From positions 1 through 64,000 of the IMG/VR virus record IMGVR_UViG_3300033153_003354: 64,000 nucleotides of DNA, one strand, 5' to 3'. The notes below the pieces were generated by a model. It saw only the letters and a program-made list of their open reading frames with translations, searched no databases and had not been told where the DNA came from. Positions 52,768 through 59,898 of the stretch are shown here, in pieces. Position 1 is the stretch's first letter. Each line of letters starts with the position of its first letter. Origin of the DNA: a virus. The translations under genes and the position numbers were made by a program.

Positions 52768-53172
52768 ATGTCTAAAACAGCAAAAGAAGAAGATAATTTT
52801 GCAGAAGTTAGAAAAAAATTATTGGAAAAAGGATTTACAGAAGATGAAATTGAAGCAACAATACAAAAATATAAAGATGATGGTATTGTTTATTTAAATA
52901 ATCCAGATACCATTGATGCCTTGAAAGCTAACTTGGAACCAATTGACGAAGAAGATGTTGATCCAGAACACACAGAACAATCAACCCATCCACAAACAGA
53001 AAAGAATTTTGTATCATTATCAATTTCTTTTGGTGATATAGAAATTGGAATACATGAACAAAGCGATGATGAAGTTGAAGAACTTATGGAAATTGCTGTT
53101 AATGGTGTTGCTAAAATAATGAAATTAATTCCTAAAAAAGAATCTCCAGAGTTCGACCCCATGTATGTGTGA
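52768..53172 (+). CDS. Acidic hypothetical protein
   Basis: A 134-residue acidic protein. Residues 10-30 (VRKKLLEKGFTEDEIEATI) look like a UBA-like three-helix start, and VSLSISFGDIEIGIHEQSDDE resembles one strand pair of a helper domain. Family not recognised. It starts two bases after the TFB-like gene. Confidence 0.5.
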   Translation: MSKTAKEEDNFAEVRKKLLEKGFTEDEIEATIQKYKDDGIVYLNNPDTIDALKANLEPIDEEDVDPEHTEQSTHPQTEKNFVSLSISFGDIEIGIHEQSDDEVEELMEIAVNGVAKIMKLIPKKESPEFDPMYV

Positions 53173-53176
53173 TGTT

Positions 53177-53308
53177 ATGAGATGTGCTGGGTGTGGGAAA
53201 AAATTAAAACCCACAAAGGAACCCAAAGATGCTGTTGTTTACTGTGTTCGTTGTAGCAGAGATGAGTTTCAATCTTTGGAAAAAGAATTACACGATATGC
53301 AATATTAG
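53177..53308 (+). CDS. Zinc-ribbon microprotein
   Basis: A 43-residue protein (MRCAGCGKKLKP..., then VVYCVRCSRDE): a complete four-cysteine zinc ribbon with a short helix after it. It starts five bases after the upstream stop. Function unknown. Confidence 0.55.
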   Translation: MRCAGCGKKLKPTKEPKDAVVYCVRCSRDEFQSLEKELHDMQY

Positions 53309-53324
53309 TCCATCTTTGGAAAAC

Positions 53325-53332
53325 TTTATATA
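53325..53332 (+). promoter_or_regulatory. TATA box before the nucleotidyltransferase gene
   Basis: TTTATATA in GGAAAACTTTATATACT. A start about 24 bases after the box places transcription start near 53355 and favours ATG 53364 over the in-frame GTG 53346. Confidence 0.65.
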
Positions 53333-53363
53333 CTTATAATAGTATGTGACATTACGTGAAACA

Positions 53364-54167
53364 ATGAAAGTTTGGAAAAGACCACATGACAATCTCACTT
53401 ACCGAGATAGGTGTGTTGAAGATACTGCTCGGCATCAATGTGAAATCATTAATCGACCTAACAAAACATTATTTTTTGCGTGTGAAAACGGAAGTAGAAC
53501 ATATGGATTTATGCGTGAAGATAGTGATGTTGATATTCGTGGTGTATATTTGGAATCTTCTAGTTCACTAATTGGATTACACAAACCAAAAGACACCATC
53601 ACTGGTATAGATCAAACTGGATATTTGGATTGGCAATTATTTGAAATTCGTAAATTTATGAATTTAATTCTGAAGTCAAATTTAAATTGTTTAGAGTGGA
53701 TATTTAATCATCAATCTTACGTTAATCTTCAATGTCACAATGAATTTAGAGATCTGATGAAACTTTCAAAACAATGTATTACTCGAAAATTAGGAAATCA
53801 TGCCAGAGGATGGGCATATCAAATATATAAAATGGATTGGAATGAACCAAAAAAGTGTCTATATGCCATTCGACCTCTTATGTTATATATTATTCTAATG
53901 AGAGATGAACTATTCATATCGGACATTAGAGAGCTTGGTAGGCGAATGGAAATAGAAGATCATATCAACAATCTGATTAATGTTAGAAATGAAAATCTAC
54001 CAACACCAAGACATTTAAAAGATAAGAATGTCAAAATATATGAAGAATTTGTTGAATTGAGTAGAAAATTAGAATCAGATTGTTGGATCCCGAAAAAACT
54101 ACCAGACAGTATTGAAAATGAAATGAATGAACAACTTCTTTGGTTAAGAATGAAACCATTTACGTAG
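53364..54167 (+). CDS. Nucleotidyltransferase (Pol-beta fold, COG3541/RlaP-like)
   Basis: A 267-residue protein with the nucleotidyltransferase signature ENGSRTYGF then SDVDIRGVY (Gly43-Ser44 and catalytic Asp55/Asp57), followed by the DWQLFEIRKFM and LNCLEWIF helices seen in the COG3541 group. Related proteins often stand near RNA ligases or repair genes. The substrate is unknown; it may add nucleotides to RNA or to a protein. It heads an operon with the AAA+ ATPase. Confidence 0.75.
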   Translation: MKVWKRPHDNLTYRDRCVEDTARHQCEIINRPNKTLFFACENGSRTYGFMREDSDVDIRGVYLESSSSLIGLHKPKDTITGIDQTGYLDWQLFEIRKFMNLILKSNLNCLEWIFNHQSYVNLQCHNEFRDLMKLSKQCITRKLGNHARGWAYQIYKMDWNEPKKCLYAIRPLMLYIILMRDELFISDIRELGRRMEIEDHINNLINVRNENLPTPRHLKDKNVKIYEEFVELSRKLESDCWIPKKLPDSIENEMNEQLLWLRMKPFT

Positions 54168-54175
54168 GTGAAAAA

Positions 54176-55336
54176 ATGAGTAGAAAAATGAGTGAAGAAA
54201 ATGCATCTCCATCAAAAGAAAAAATGGAAGATATAATTTTAATTAAATCTAATAGTCAATTTCTTATTGAAAATATAGAATATATTAAAGATAAATATAA
54301 ACCACACATTAAAAACAAACCAATAATAAATGCTATAAATAATTCACCTTCTTTGATAGGTATAATTAAGTGGGCGATTAAAAATACAAAAGAATTACAT
54401 GATGTTATATATAGAAATTATGAAGATTCATATGGAAACAAAACTCTACCGACACATTTTGTTGCGGTTGGGGACAATTGGACATTAATTATATCTCCAA
54501 TGTATCATGAAAGAATATCACTTTTGTTTACAGATACCAAAGAAACATATGATAAAATAACAGATATTACACCAGAATATTATAATCCTGGAAACTACCG
54601 CATTAATAGTTGTATTGGTGGTTTTTATTTAGACCCAATTGATATAAAACCTGGAACATCACCAATTTTAGATAATGATTTGCAAACAACTGTAATCGAA
54701 GATATAAAAAGATTTTATGATTTTGCTGATTTTTACAAAGAACACGAATTACCACATATGCGTGGTATTTTGTTTCATGGTCCACCTGGAAATGGAAAAA
54801 CCAGTTTAATTTTATCTACAATTAAGGAAATAAAAGATTCTTATAATATAATAATGCCACTTGATATTGTTGGTCTTGATGTTATGAAATATTTATCAAC
54901 GGTTTTAAAACCAGAAGATAAAAAAATCATTATATTAGAAGATATAGATGGTGTAGATAAATATGAAAGAAGTAACATTTTAAATTTTCTTGATGGTATA
55001 AATGGCATGGAAAACACAATTATCCTTGGAACAACCAATTATATTCACTTGGTAGATGCAGCAATGGTAGATAGACCAAGTAGATTTGATAGAATATATC
55101 ATATTGATCTACCATCTGCCAGTTCTAGAAAGAAATTAATAAAACAATTCTTTCCTGATGTTACCGAAGATGAACTTAAATCTGCTGTTATTAACACAGA
55201 TGAATTTCCTGGTTGTTTTTTTAAAGAGATTTTCCTTGTTTCTAATTTACAAAACCTATCATTGGGAGAAGCGATTAAAGAACTGAAAATACATTTACAA
55301 AATCATAAGAAAAACACCAGAGTTGAATGTGTATGA
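54176..55336 (+). CDS. AAA+ ATPase (BCS1/FtsH-like module)
   Basis: A 386-residue ATPase. The AAA+ core has Walker A GPPGNGKTS near residue 202, Walker B IIILEDIDG near 254, sensor TTNY near 287 and arginine fingers DRPSRFDR near 298, like BCS1 and other classical AAA proteins. The 150-residue N-terminal part is unfamiliar. It has no membrane or protease domain. AGGTGA before ATG 54176 decides the start. Probably a remodelling ATPase. Confidence 0.75.
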   Translation: MSRKMSEENASPSKEKMEDIILIKSNSQFLIENIEYIKDKYKPHIKNKPIINAINNSPSLIGIIKWAIKNTKELHDVIYRNYEDSYGNKTLPTHFVAVGDNWTLIISPMYHERISLLFTDTKETYDKITDITPEYYNPGNYRINSCIGGFYLDPIDIKPGTSPILDNDLQTTVIEDIKRFYDFADFYKEHELPHMRGILFHGPPGNGKTSLILSTIKEIKDSYNIIMPLDIVGLDVMKYLSTVLKPEDKKIIILEDIDGVDKYERSNILNFLDGINGMENTIILGTTNYIHLVDAAMVDRPSRFDRIYHIDLPSASSRKKLIKQFFPDVTEDELKSAVINTDEFPGCFFKEIFLVSNLQNLSLGEAIKELKIHLQNHKKNTRVECV

Positions 55337-55369
55337 CAAAATGGAAAGATATAACAGATGGAGAATAAA

Positions 55370-55453
55370 ATGTTACCAATACAATATGATTATGAAACAT
55401 TATATGTGTATAGCATATCAGTTGGATGGCCGGAGGATGATGAAGATGAGTAA
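55370..55453 (+). CDS. Possible microprotein
   Basis: A 27-residue frame (MLPIQYDYETLYVYSISVGW..., ending EDDEDE) with GGAG ahead. It carries the GGAGG that the next gene uses, and overlaps it by eight bases. It could be a real tiny protein or a translation-coupling leader. Confidence 0.3.
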   Translation: MLPIQYDYETLYVYSISVGWPEDDEDE

Positions 55454-55979
55454 CATCTTTTTTGTGGCAGATGAACATTACCAGCATCACAACATAATCG
55501 GCTACACGAATCGACCATTCAAAGATTTGTCAACAATGCACAACGCATTGATAAGAAATTTCAACGAATTCGTATCCGAAGATGATTTGACATATCATCT
55601 TGGGGATTTTTCTGTAACAAGACAAGTGGAACAAGAACACAAGCTAATGAAAATCCTAGATCGACTGAATGGAAGACATATTCTTATCATGGGGAATCAT
55701 GATTATCTGAAAGCCCAACATTATATTGATATTGGTTTTCAAGAATTTCATTCATATCTATATCTTGAAGAGTATAAGTTACATTTAACACACGATCCAG
55801 CAGTTACCCAAGTCTTACCAGATGCCAATTGGCTCTGTGGACATGTCCACGGACTGTTCAAGCAAGTTGGTAATGTTATCAATGTTGGAGTAGATGTTTG
55901 GGATTACAAGCCCGTATCGTTGGAAGTAGTGCAGAGTATGTTAATGTTTGCGGAGGATGAATATGGCAACATGTTATAA
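55446..55979 (+). CDS. Calcineurin-like metallophosphoesterase
   Basis: A 177-residue enzyme with the full motif set: FVADEHYQHHNII (Asp9, His11), YHLGDFS, IMGNHD and CGHVHG. Phage members of this group hydrolyse phosphodiesters or phosphomonoesters; the target is unknown. GGAGG at 55432-55436 supports ATG 55446, with ATG 55437 and 55440 also in frame. Its end overlaps the next gene. Confidence 0.85.
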   Translation: MSNIFFVADEHYQHHNIIGYTNRPFKDLSTMHNALIRNFNEFVSEDDLTYHLGDFSVTRQVEQEHKLMKILDRLNGRHILIMGNHDYLKAQHYIDIGFQEFHSYLYLEEYKLHLTHDPAVTQVLPDANWLCGHVHGLFKQVGNVINVGVDVWDYKPVSLEVVQSMLMFAEDEYGNML

Positions 55980-56163
55980 ATCCCCAAACCCGACATGTAA
56001 ATGCGGAAAACACATGAAGGTAGAAATGTATTTACATGAAAAACCCAATCAAATAACTAGAATTGTGTGGAAATGTAAATGTGGTTTAGCAACCAAAGAA
56101 GATAGAGATGAATATATTGAACGAATTAACAAAATTATAGATGAACAAATGGTGAGATCATGA
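55963..56163 (+). CDS. Zinc-ribbon protein
   Basis: A 66-residue protein with CKCGKHMKVEMY and WKCKCGLAT, a Cys-x-Cys pair twice, likely one zinc site. GGAGG precedes ATG 55963. Its stop overlaps the next ATG. Unknown function. Confidence 0.5.
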   Translation: MATCYKSPNPTCKCGKHMKVEMYLHEKPNQITRIVWKCKCGLATKEDRDEYIERINKIIDEQMVRS

Positions 56164-56420
56164 ACGAAGGAGATATTAAAATAGAACAGGTGTCAAATGG
56201 ATTTATAGTATCGTATATGTGTGTAGATTGTGAAGAAATTCCTTATGTTAGAAAAGAATTGTTCACCGATGATAAAGATGAATATACCAAAAATCTACCA
56301 GAAGACAACATCTCTGGATACAAATTATTACATGCTATAATGGAGCATTTTTGTTTTGGTGGATCCAAGCACGATAAAGCACGAATACAAATAGAAATTG
56401 AACAACTGGAGAGTGAATAA
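56160..56420 (+). CDS. Conserved small phage protein
   Basis: An 86-residue acidic protein: IKIEQVSNGFIVSY at the start and LHAIMEHFCFGGSKHDKARI near the end. The same layout (IEQVxNGYxVxY...GSKHDKxR) recurs in small phage proteins of unknown role. Confidence 0.5.
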   Translation: MNEGDIKIEQVSNGFIVSYMCVDCEEIPYVRKELFTDDKDEYTKNLPEDNISGYKLLHAIMEHFCFGGSKHDKARIQIEIEQLESE

Positions 56421-56421
56421 A

Positions 56422-56577
56422 ATGACAGAAGAATATAAATCAAGTGTATATTTAGAAGAAACAGAAAGAGACGCTGCTACAGGAATGATAATGAAACAAA
56501 AAGCATGTGTTTTGAAAGGTCAAGAAGATACTAAAAAACTTCTTAAAATGGCCAAGAAAGAGATAAAATGGAAGTGA
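56422..56577 (+). CDS. Small hypothetical protein
   Basis: A 51-residue charged protein (MTEEYKSSVYLEETERD...). It starts two bases after the upstream gene and ends four bases before the next. Unknown. Confidence 0.45.
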   Translation: MTEEYKSSVYLEETERDAATGMIMKQKACVLKGQEDTKKLLKMAKKEIKWK

Positions 56578-56581
56578 TATA

Positions 56582-57124
56582 ATGTGGCCGTTTAGTAAGA
56601 AAGAAAAAAAGGAAACTCGACAAATGTTCAGTGATAGAAAAGATAAAGAAGATAAACCAAAGAAAGACAAAATCACTGGTAATTATGTTAAATTTAGTGT
56701 TGAAACAGCAAAAGTTAATCCAGATATGATCTTGGATGCTTATAAAAAACTGATAGATGAAATTACTAATAAAATTTTAAATTTGTCTGATGTAAAGAAA
56801 TTTAAAATGTGTATTTCCTCTGAAAATTTTGATGAAATAAAACAATTAATGGAAAATCCAAATGAAGATGATAATCAAGATATAAACGAAAATGACGGAT
56901 TTATAAAATGTTATATTGATGTTTCTAAATTTATATATTCTAAAAAAGCTAACCACAATGGATATGGTGGTATGTATTTTACTAATATAACAGCAGATAG
57001 AATAAAACAACTGATAGACGATGAAACAACATACAAAGCAATTGAAATAAATAAATTAATTGTTAAATTAAAAAATGTAGAGAAAGAAAAAGAATGGTTT
57101 TATAATACATATAAAAGGTGGTAA
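56582..57124 (+). CDS. Hypothetical protein
   Basis: A 180-residue charged protein: basic N-terminal 30 residues (MWPFSKKEKKETRQ), then helices and two strands. No known motif. Lies in the small-gene operon. Confidence 0.45.
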   Translation: MWPFSKKEKKETRQMFSDRKDKEDKPKKDKITGNYVKFSVETAKVNPDMILDAYKKLIDEITNKILNLSDVKKFKMCISSENFDEIKQLMENPNEDDNQDINENDGFIKCYIDVSKFIYSKKANHNGYGGMYFTNITADRIKQLIDDETTYKAIEINKLIVKLKNVEKEKEWFYNTYKRW

Positions 57125-57126
57125 GT

Positions 57127-57306
57127 ATGGTAAATACTGATGAATTTAATTATCTGATAGATGGAATTTATTTGGCTTTTGACGAAGAAGGTAGTGTCTA
57201 CTTCAGATGTGATTGTAAAATGCCCGAAACTAGATTGTGCCAATCCTGCCAATTAAAGATCGGTAGATTTTTAGGTAATGGAATTCATTTCTATGGGAGA
57301 GAATAG
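57127..57306 (+). CDS. Zinc-binding microprotein
   Basis: A 59-residue protein with FRCDCKMPETRLCQSCQLK, four cysteines in zinc-ribbon spacing, then FLGNGIHFYG. It starts two bases after the previous stop. Confidence 0.5.
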   Translation: MVNTDEFNYLIDGIYLAFDEEGSVYFRCDCKMPETRLCQSCQLKIGRFLGNGIHFYGRE

Positions 57307-57319
57307 GAGGAGAAATAAA

Positions 57320-57562
57320 ATGACAGAAGAAACAAGTGAAACAATTAATACCGAAGATAGATGTAAAACATGTGGATTGCTGAAATATTACATAGGAGAT
57401 GCCACAGATTCTCAAATTTTATGTCAGTGTAACACAACCAATCTTGGGTGGATATGTCCCGTTTGTGGAGCTGATAATTCTCCTTGGACATCAACATGTC
57501 CATGTGTAACAGTTACTAATTATTCATGGTCATACATAGATGGTACTTGGTATCAAGAATAG
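57320..57562 (+). CDS. Double zinc-ribbon protein
   Basis: An 80-residue protein with CKTCGLL, LCQCN, ICPVCGADN and CPCVTV, two possible zinc sites. GGAGGAGAA before ATG 57320 decides the start. Its end, IDGTWYQE, follows aromatic residues. Unknown role. Confidence 0.5.
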   Translation: MTEETSETINTEDRCKTCGLLKYYIGDATDSQILCQCNTTNLGWICPVCGADNSPWTSTCPCVTVTNYSWSYIDGTWYQE

Positions 57563-57572
57563 GAGAGATAAT

Positions 57573-57776
57573 ATGGATGAAGATAGAGATAAAATCAGAG
57601 AATACAGAAAAATACCAGTAAAGATACACGCAGTTCGATGGAATGGACAGAATCTTGATGAAGTTAAAAAACTCAATACTCTTGGAAGGAAAATTAAAAG
57701 AATGATGGGTCAGGATGGAATTTTGTTAATTGAAACCCTTGAAGGAATACATGAATGTAAAAAGGAAATTGGGTGA
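57573..57776 (+). CDS. Small phage protein, frame broken before its usual end
   Basis: A 67-residue frame starting with MDEDRD, then KIPVKIHAVRWNGQN and LLIETLEGIHE, matching a common phage protein (KKPVxIEAxQWxG...ETLEG...GDWIIKGVxGEFYPCKPDIFEKTY). The usual ending is present but in the -1 frame, as NWVIRGVAGEIYPCRDDIF, up to a stop at 57848-57850. One extra A in the run at 57759-57763 would restore the full 57573-57850 gene. It may be an assembly error or a true frameshift. Confidence 0.6.
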   Translation: MDEDRDKIREYRKIPVKIHAVRWNGQNLDEVKKLNTLGRKIKRMMGQDGILLIETLEGIHECKKEIG

Positions 57777-57849
57777 TCCGAGGAGTGGCAGGAGAAATCT
57801 ATCCTTGTAGAGATGATATTTTCAAGAAAACATATAATTTGGTGACTTA

Positions 57850-58011
57850 ATGACTGAAAAAAGTGATACTAAAATATGGGAGATAAAACAAAACATCATT
57901 GCTACTTATTGTAGAATTTTTAATAAATGTAATGGGTGTAGAGGTAGTGGCATATACAAACACTTATTATATGGTAAAAAAACATGTCCTCGTTGTGGAG
58001 GTAAAGGATGA
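57850..58011 (+). CDS. DnaJ-type zinc-finger microprotein
   Basis: A 53-residue protein with CNGCRGSGIY and CPRCGGKG, the CxxCxGxG repeats of DnaJ-type zinc fingers, in pair form. Its ATG uses the last A of the preceding stop. Small phage proteins with such pairs are common; function unknown. Confidence 0.5.
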   Translation: MTEKSDTKIWEIKQNIIATYCRIFNKCNGCRGSGIYKHLLYGKKTCPRCGGKG

Positions 58012-58015
58012 TAAA

Positions 58016-58162
58016 ATGACTAAAATTTGCACACGATGTAAGAAAGAACGTGGTCCAGTGATATTAGATAATAATGCTCTATCAATTGCCTATCATTTAG
58101 ATTTTATGGAAGATAATCCAAAGGAATTGTGCATAGATTGTTGGTTGAAGGATCGTGAATAA
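58016..58162 (+). CDS. Zinc-ribbon microprotein
   Basis: A 48-residue protein: ICTRCKKERGP then LCIDCWLKDRE, one zinc site. ATG 58016 lies five bases after the upstream stop. Unknown function. Confidence 0.5.
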   Translation: MTKICTRCKKERGPVILDNNALSIAYHLDFMEDNPKELCIDCWLKDRE

Positions 58163-58163
58163 A

Positions 58164-58370
58164 ATGACAATACAAACACAAAAACTAATAGACAAGATCG
58201 AGGACAAATTAAAATCATTCTTTTCATATTTAAAAGAAAAATGGAATGATAAATGGTATTCATTCAATCATTGGACAAGAATGCTGGAAAGAAATTATCC
58301 ATATACTTCATTACTTACCTTAATAGGCATAGCTATTGTTTTATCAATTATATTTTGGGTGACCTTATGA
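58164..58370 (+). CDS. Small membrane protein
   Basis: A 68-residue protein with a charged N-terminal helix and one membrane segment near the C-terminus (LLTLIGIAIVLSIIFWVTL). Candidate holin or membrane anchor. Confidence 0.45.
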   Translation: MTIQTQKLIDKIEDKLKSFFSYLKEKWNDKWYSFNHWTRMLERNYPYTSLLTLIGIAIVLSIIFWVTL

Positions 58371-58380
58371 GGTGAATAAA

Positions 58381-58767
58381 ATGGATGTATATATACCATA
58401 TGAAAAGACTGTCAAGGAAATAAAAGCACCAACAGACGAAAGTGTGAAATTATTGAATGAAATGTCAGAGGAAGTTATTAAGAATATTATGCATGAATAT
58501 AAAGTAGAAAATACGAATATTGATACTGCTATTCTTATCCATGATGATCCAAAGAGAAGAATGAAAGTTGTTGTCCTGAAAATTGTTGTAAATGGAGAAG
58601 AAAGAATATATTCAACTGGAATGAATGACGTTAGTATCATTGAAGAGGGTGTTGAGATCTTTCAACTTGCTATATTTGATTTGGTTAAGGATGCTGTCAC
58701 AGATATTGTCAGTGGATTGGTAGTGGAAAACATGACTGAATATAATAAATTATTTAAGAGGTTTTAA
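58381..58767 (+). CDS. Hypothetical protein
   Basis: A 128-residue acidic alpha/beta protein with RRMKVVVLKIVVNGEERIY and helices. Not recognised. GAGGTGAATAAA lies before ATG 58381. Confidence 0.45.
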   Translation: MDVYIPYEKTVKEIKAPTDESVKLLNEMSEEVIKNIMHEYKVENTNIDTAILIHDDPKRRMKVVVLKIVVNGEERIYSTGMNDVSIIEEGVEIFQLAIFDLVKDAVTDIVSGLVVENMTEYNKLFKRF

Positions 58768-58768
58768 A

Positions 58769-58951
58769 ATGAATGAAGAAGACAAACGATTTTTTAAAAT
58801 AATTGATGATATGAGTGATGTAAAACTCACCGACTTGCAAAAAGAGCAGATATTGGAGATGGGCAAACGAGAGGAGCGAAAGCTGGTTTTCATGAGAAGA
58901 GGACCAATGCGGTGGATGAACATAGGAGGAAAAAAGAATGACCGATTTTAA
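58769..58951 (+). CDS. Small hypothetical protein
   Basis: A 60-residue basic protein, helical (LTDLQKEQILEMGKREERK), one base after the previous stop. Overlaps the next gene by 14 bases and carries its GGAGG. Confidence 0.4.
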   Translation: MNEEDKRFFKIIDDMSDVKLTDLQKEQILEMGKREERKLVFMRRGPMRWMNIGGKKNDRF

Positions 58952-59339
58952 CCTGAAGTGCGAGAAGGCGTTTGAGTATTTGTTGCCAGATAGGGATAGG
59001 TGGTTTGACGGTGATAAATTCATTATGAAAAGCCACCCGAACAAGGTCAATACATTCTGCACGGAATGTGATTCAAAAAATATACCAATGAATGATAGTG
59101 AATGGGTATACATTTTCACACAGGAACAGTTGCAGGAGATGGCATTTAATCATTATTCCAAAATGTATCCAAGATGGGAAAAAGAAGCAATATTTGACCT
59201 TGTATTAGTTATGTTTAGAAAATTTACTGAAAGATTAGATACTGGTCATATTCACAATTGGAATAAGATGTGGTTATGTTTTGTTATGGAAATTATACAT
59301 GGAAAATCATGGTCATGCGAGAAGGAGGATTGGATATGA
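58938..59339 (+). CDS. Hypothetical protein, tandem paralog 1
   Basis: A 133-residue protein with CTECDSKNI in the middle, FTQEQLQEMAFNHYSK and an end SWSCEKEDWI. The next gene shares the FN start, TQEQLQ helix and DEK/CEK-DWI end, so the two come from a duplication. Unknown function. Confidence 0.45.
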   Translation: MTDFNLKCEKAFEYLLPDRDRWFDGDKFIMKSHPNKVNTFCTECDSKNIPMNDSEWVYIFTQEQLQEMAFNHYSKMYPRWEKEAIFDLVLVMFRKFTERLDTGHIHNWNKMWLCFVMEIIHGKSWSCEKEDWI

Positions 59340-59683
59340 GTGATTTTAATATGATGATGGATAAGGCGTATGAATATCTGGGTTTATGTGAGGACAAAAC
59401 ACTCATGAGTACGGAGCCACTAACACAACAGAGGATAGATGAATGGGCGAGGAGTATATTCGAAAAAAGATATGGTGGAAAATACACCCAAGAGCAGTTG
59501 CAAGATATGGTAATGGATAAGAAAGGTTGGAACTCATATACAACGCTGAATTATTTCATTGATTTCATGTCTATACAATCTGCATCAATGATAATATCTG
59601 AAATGTGGTTACGATTTGCTATGTATGTTCTTCACAGGAAACAATGGTCAGATGAAAAGGGAGATTGGATATGCAACACATAG
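59336..59683 (+). CDS. Hypothetical protein, tandem paralog 2
   Basis: A 115-residue protein similar to the one before it (DFN start, YTQEQLQDMVM, QWSDEKGDWI). GAAGGAGG lies before ATG 59336. Overlaps both neighbours. Confidence 0.45.
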   Translation: MSDFNMMMDKAYEYLGLCEDKTLMSTEPLTQQRIDEWARSIFEKRYGGKYTQEQLQDMVMDKKGWNSYTTLNYFIDFMSIQSASMIISEMWLRFAMYVLHRKQWSDEKGDWICNT

Positions 59684-59898
59684 ATCAAGAAACTGGATGG
59701 AGCATCGAGGATATAACCTATGGTGGTATTGTATGGAGAGTTATAACATCAAATAACCAACCAAGAGGATTCATTTTTCGACCTACCAAAGATGTGCCTT
59801 TTGCATATCGACCAGGAAGTGAATACGAATTATTGCAAGAAGAAGATTTGATTGCTATATCCAAACTGTTTAAATTTGTTAATGGGATGATAAAATGA
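59671..59898 (+). CDS. Small hypothetical protein
   Basis: A 75-residue protein: WSIEDITYGGIVWRVITSNNQ start, FRPTKDVPFAYRPG middle, helical end. ATG 59671 follows GGGAGATT. Overlaps the methyltransferase ATG. Confidence 0.45.
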   Translation: MQHIDQETGWSIEDITYGGIVWRVITSNNQPRGFIFRPTKDVPFAYRPGSEYELLQEEDLIAISKLFKFVNGMIK

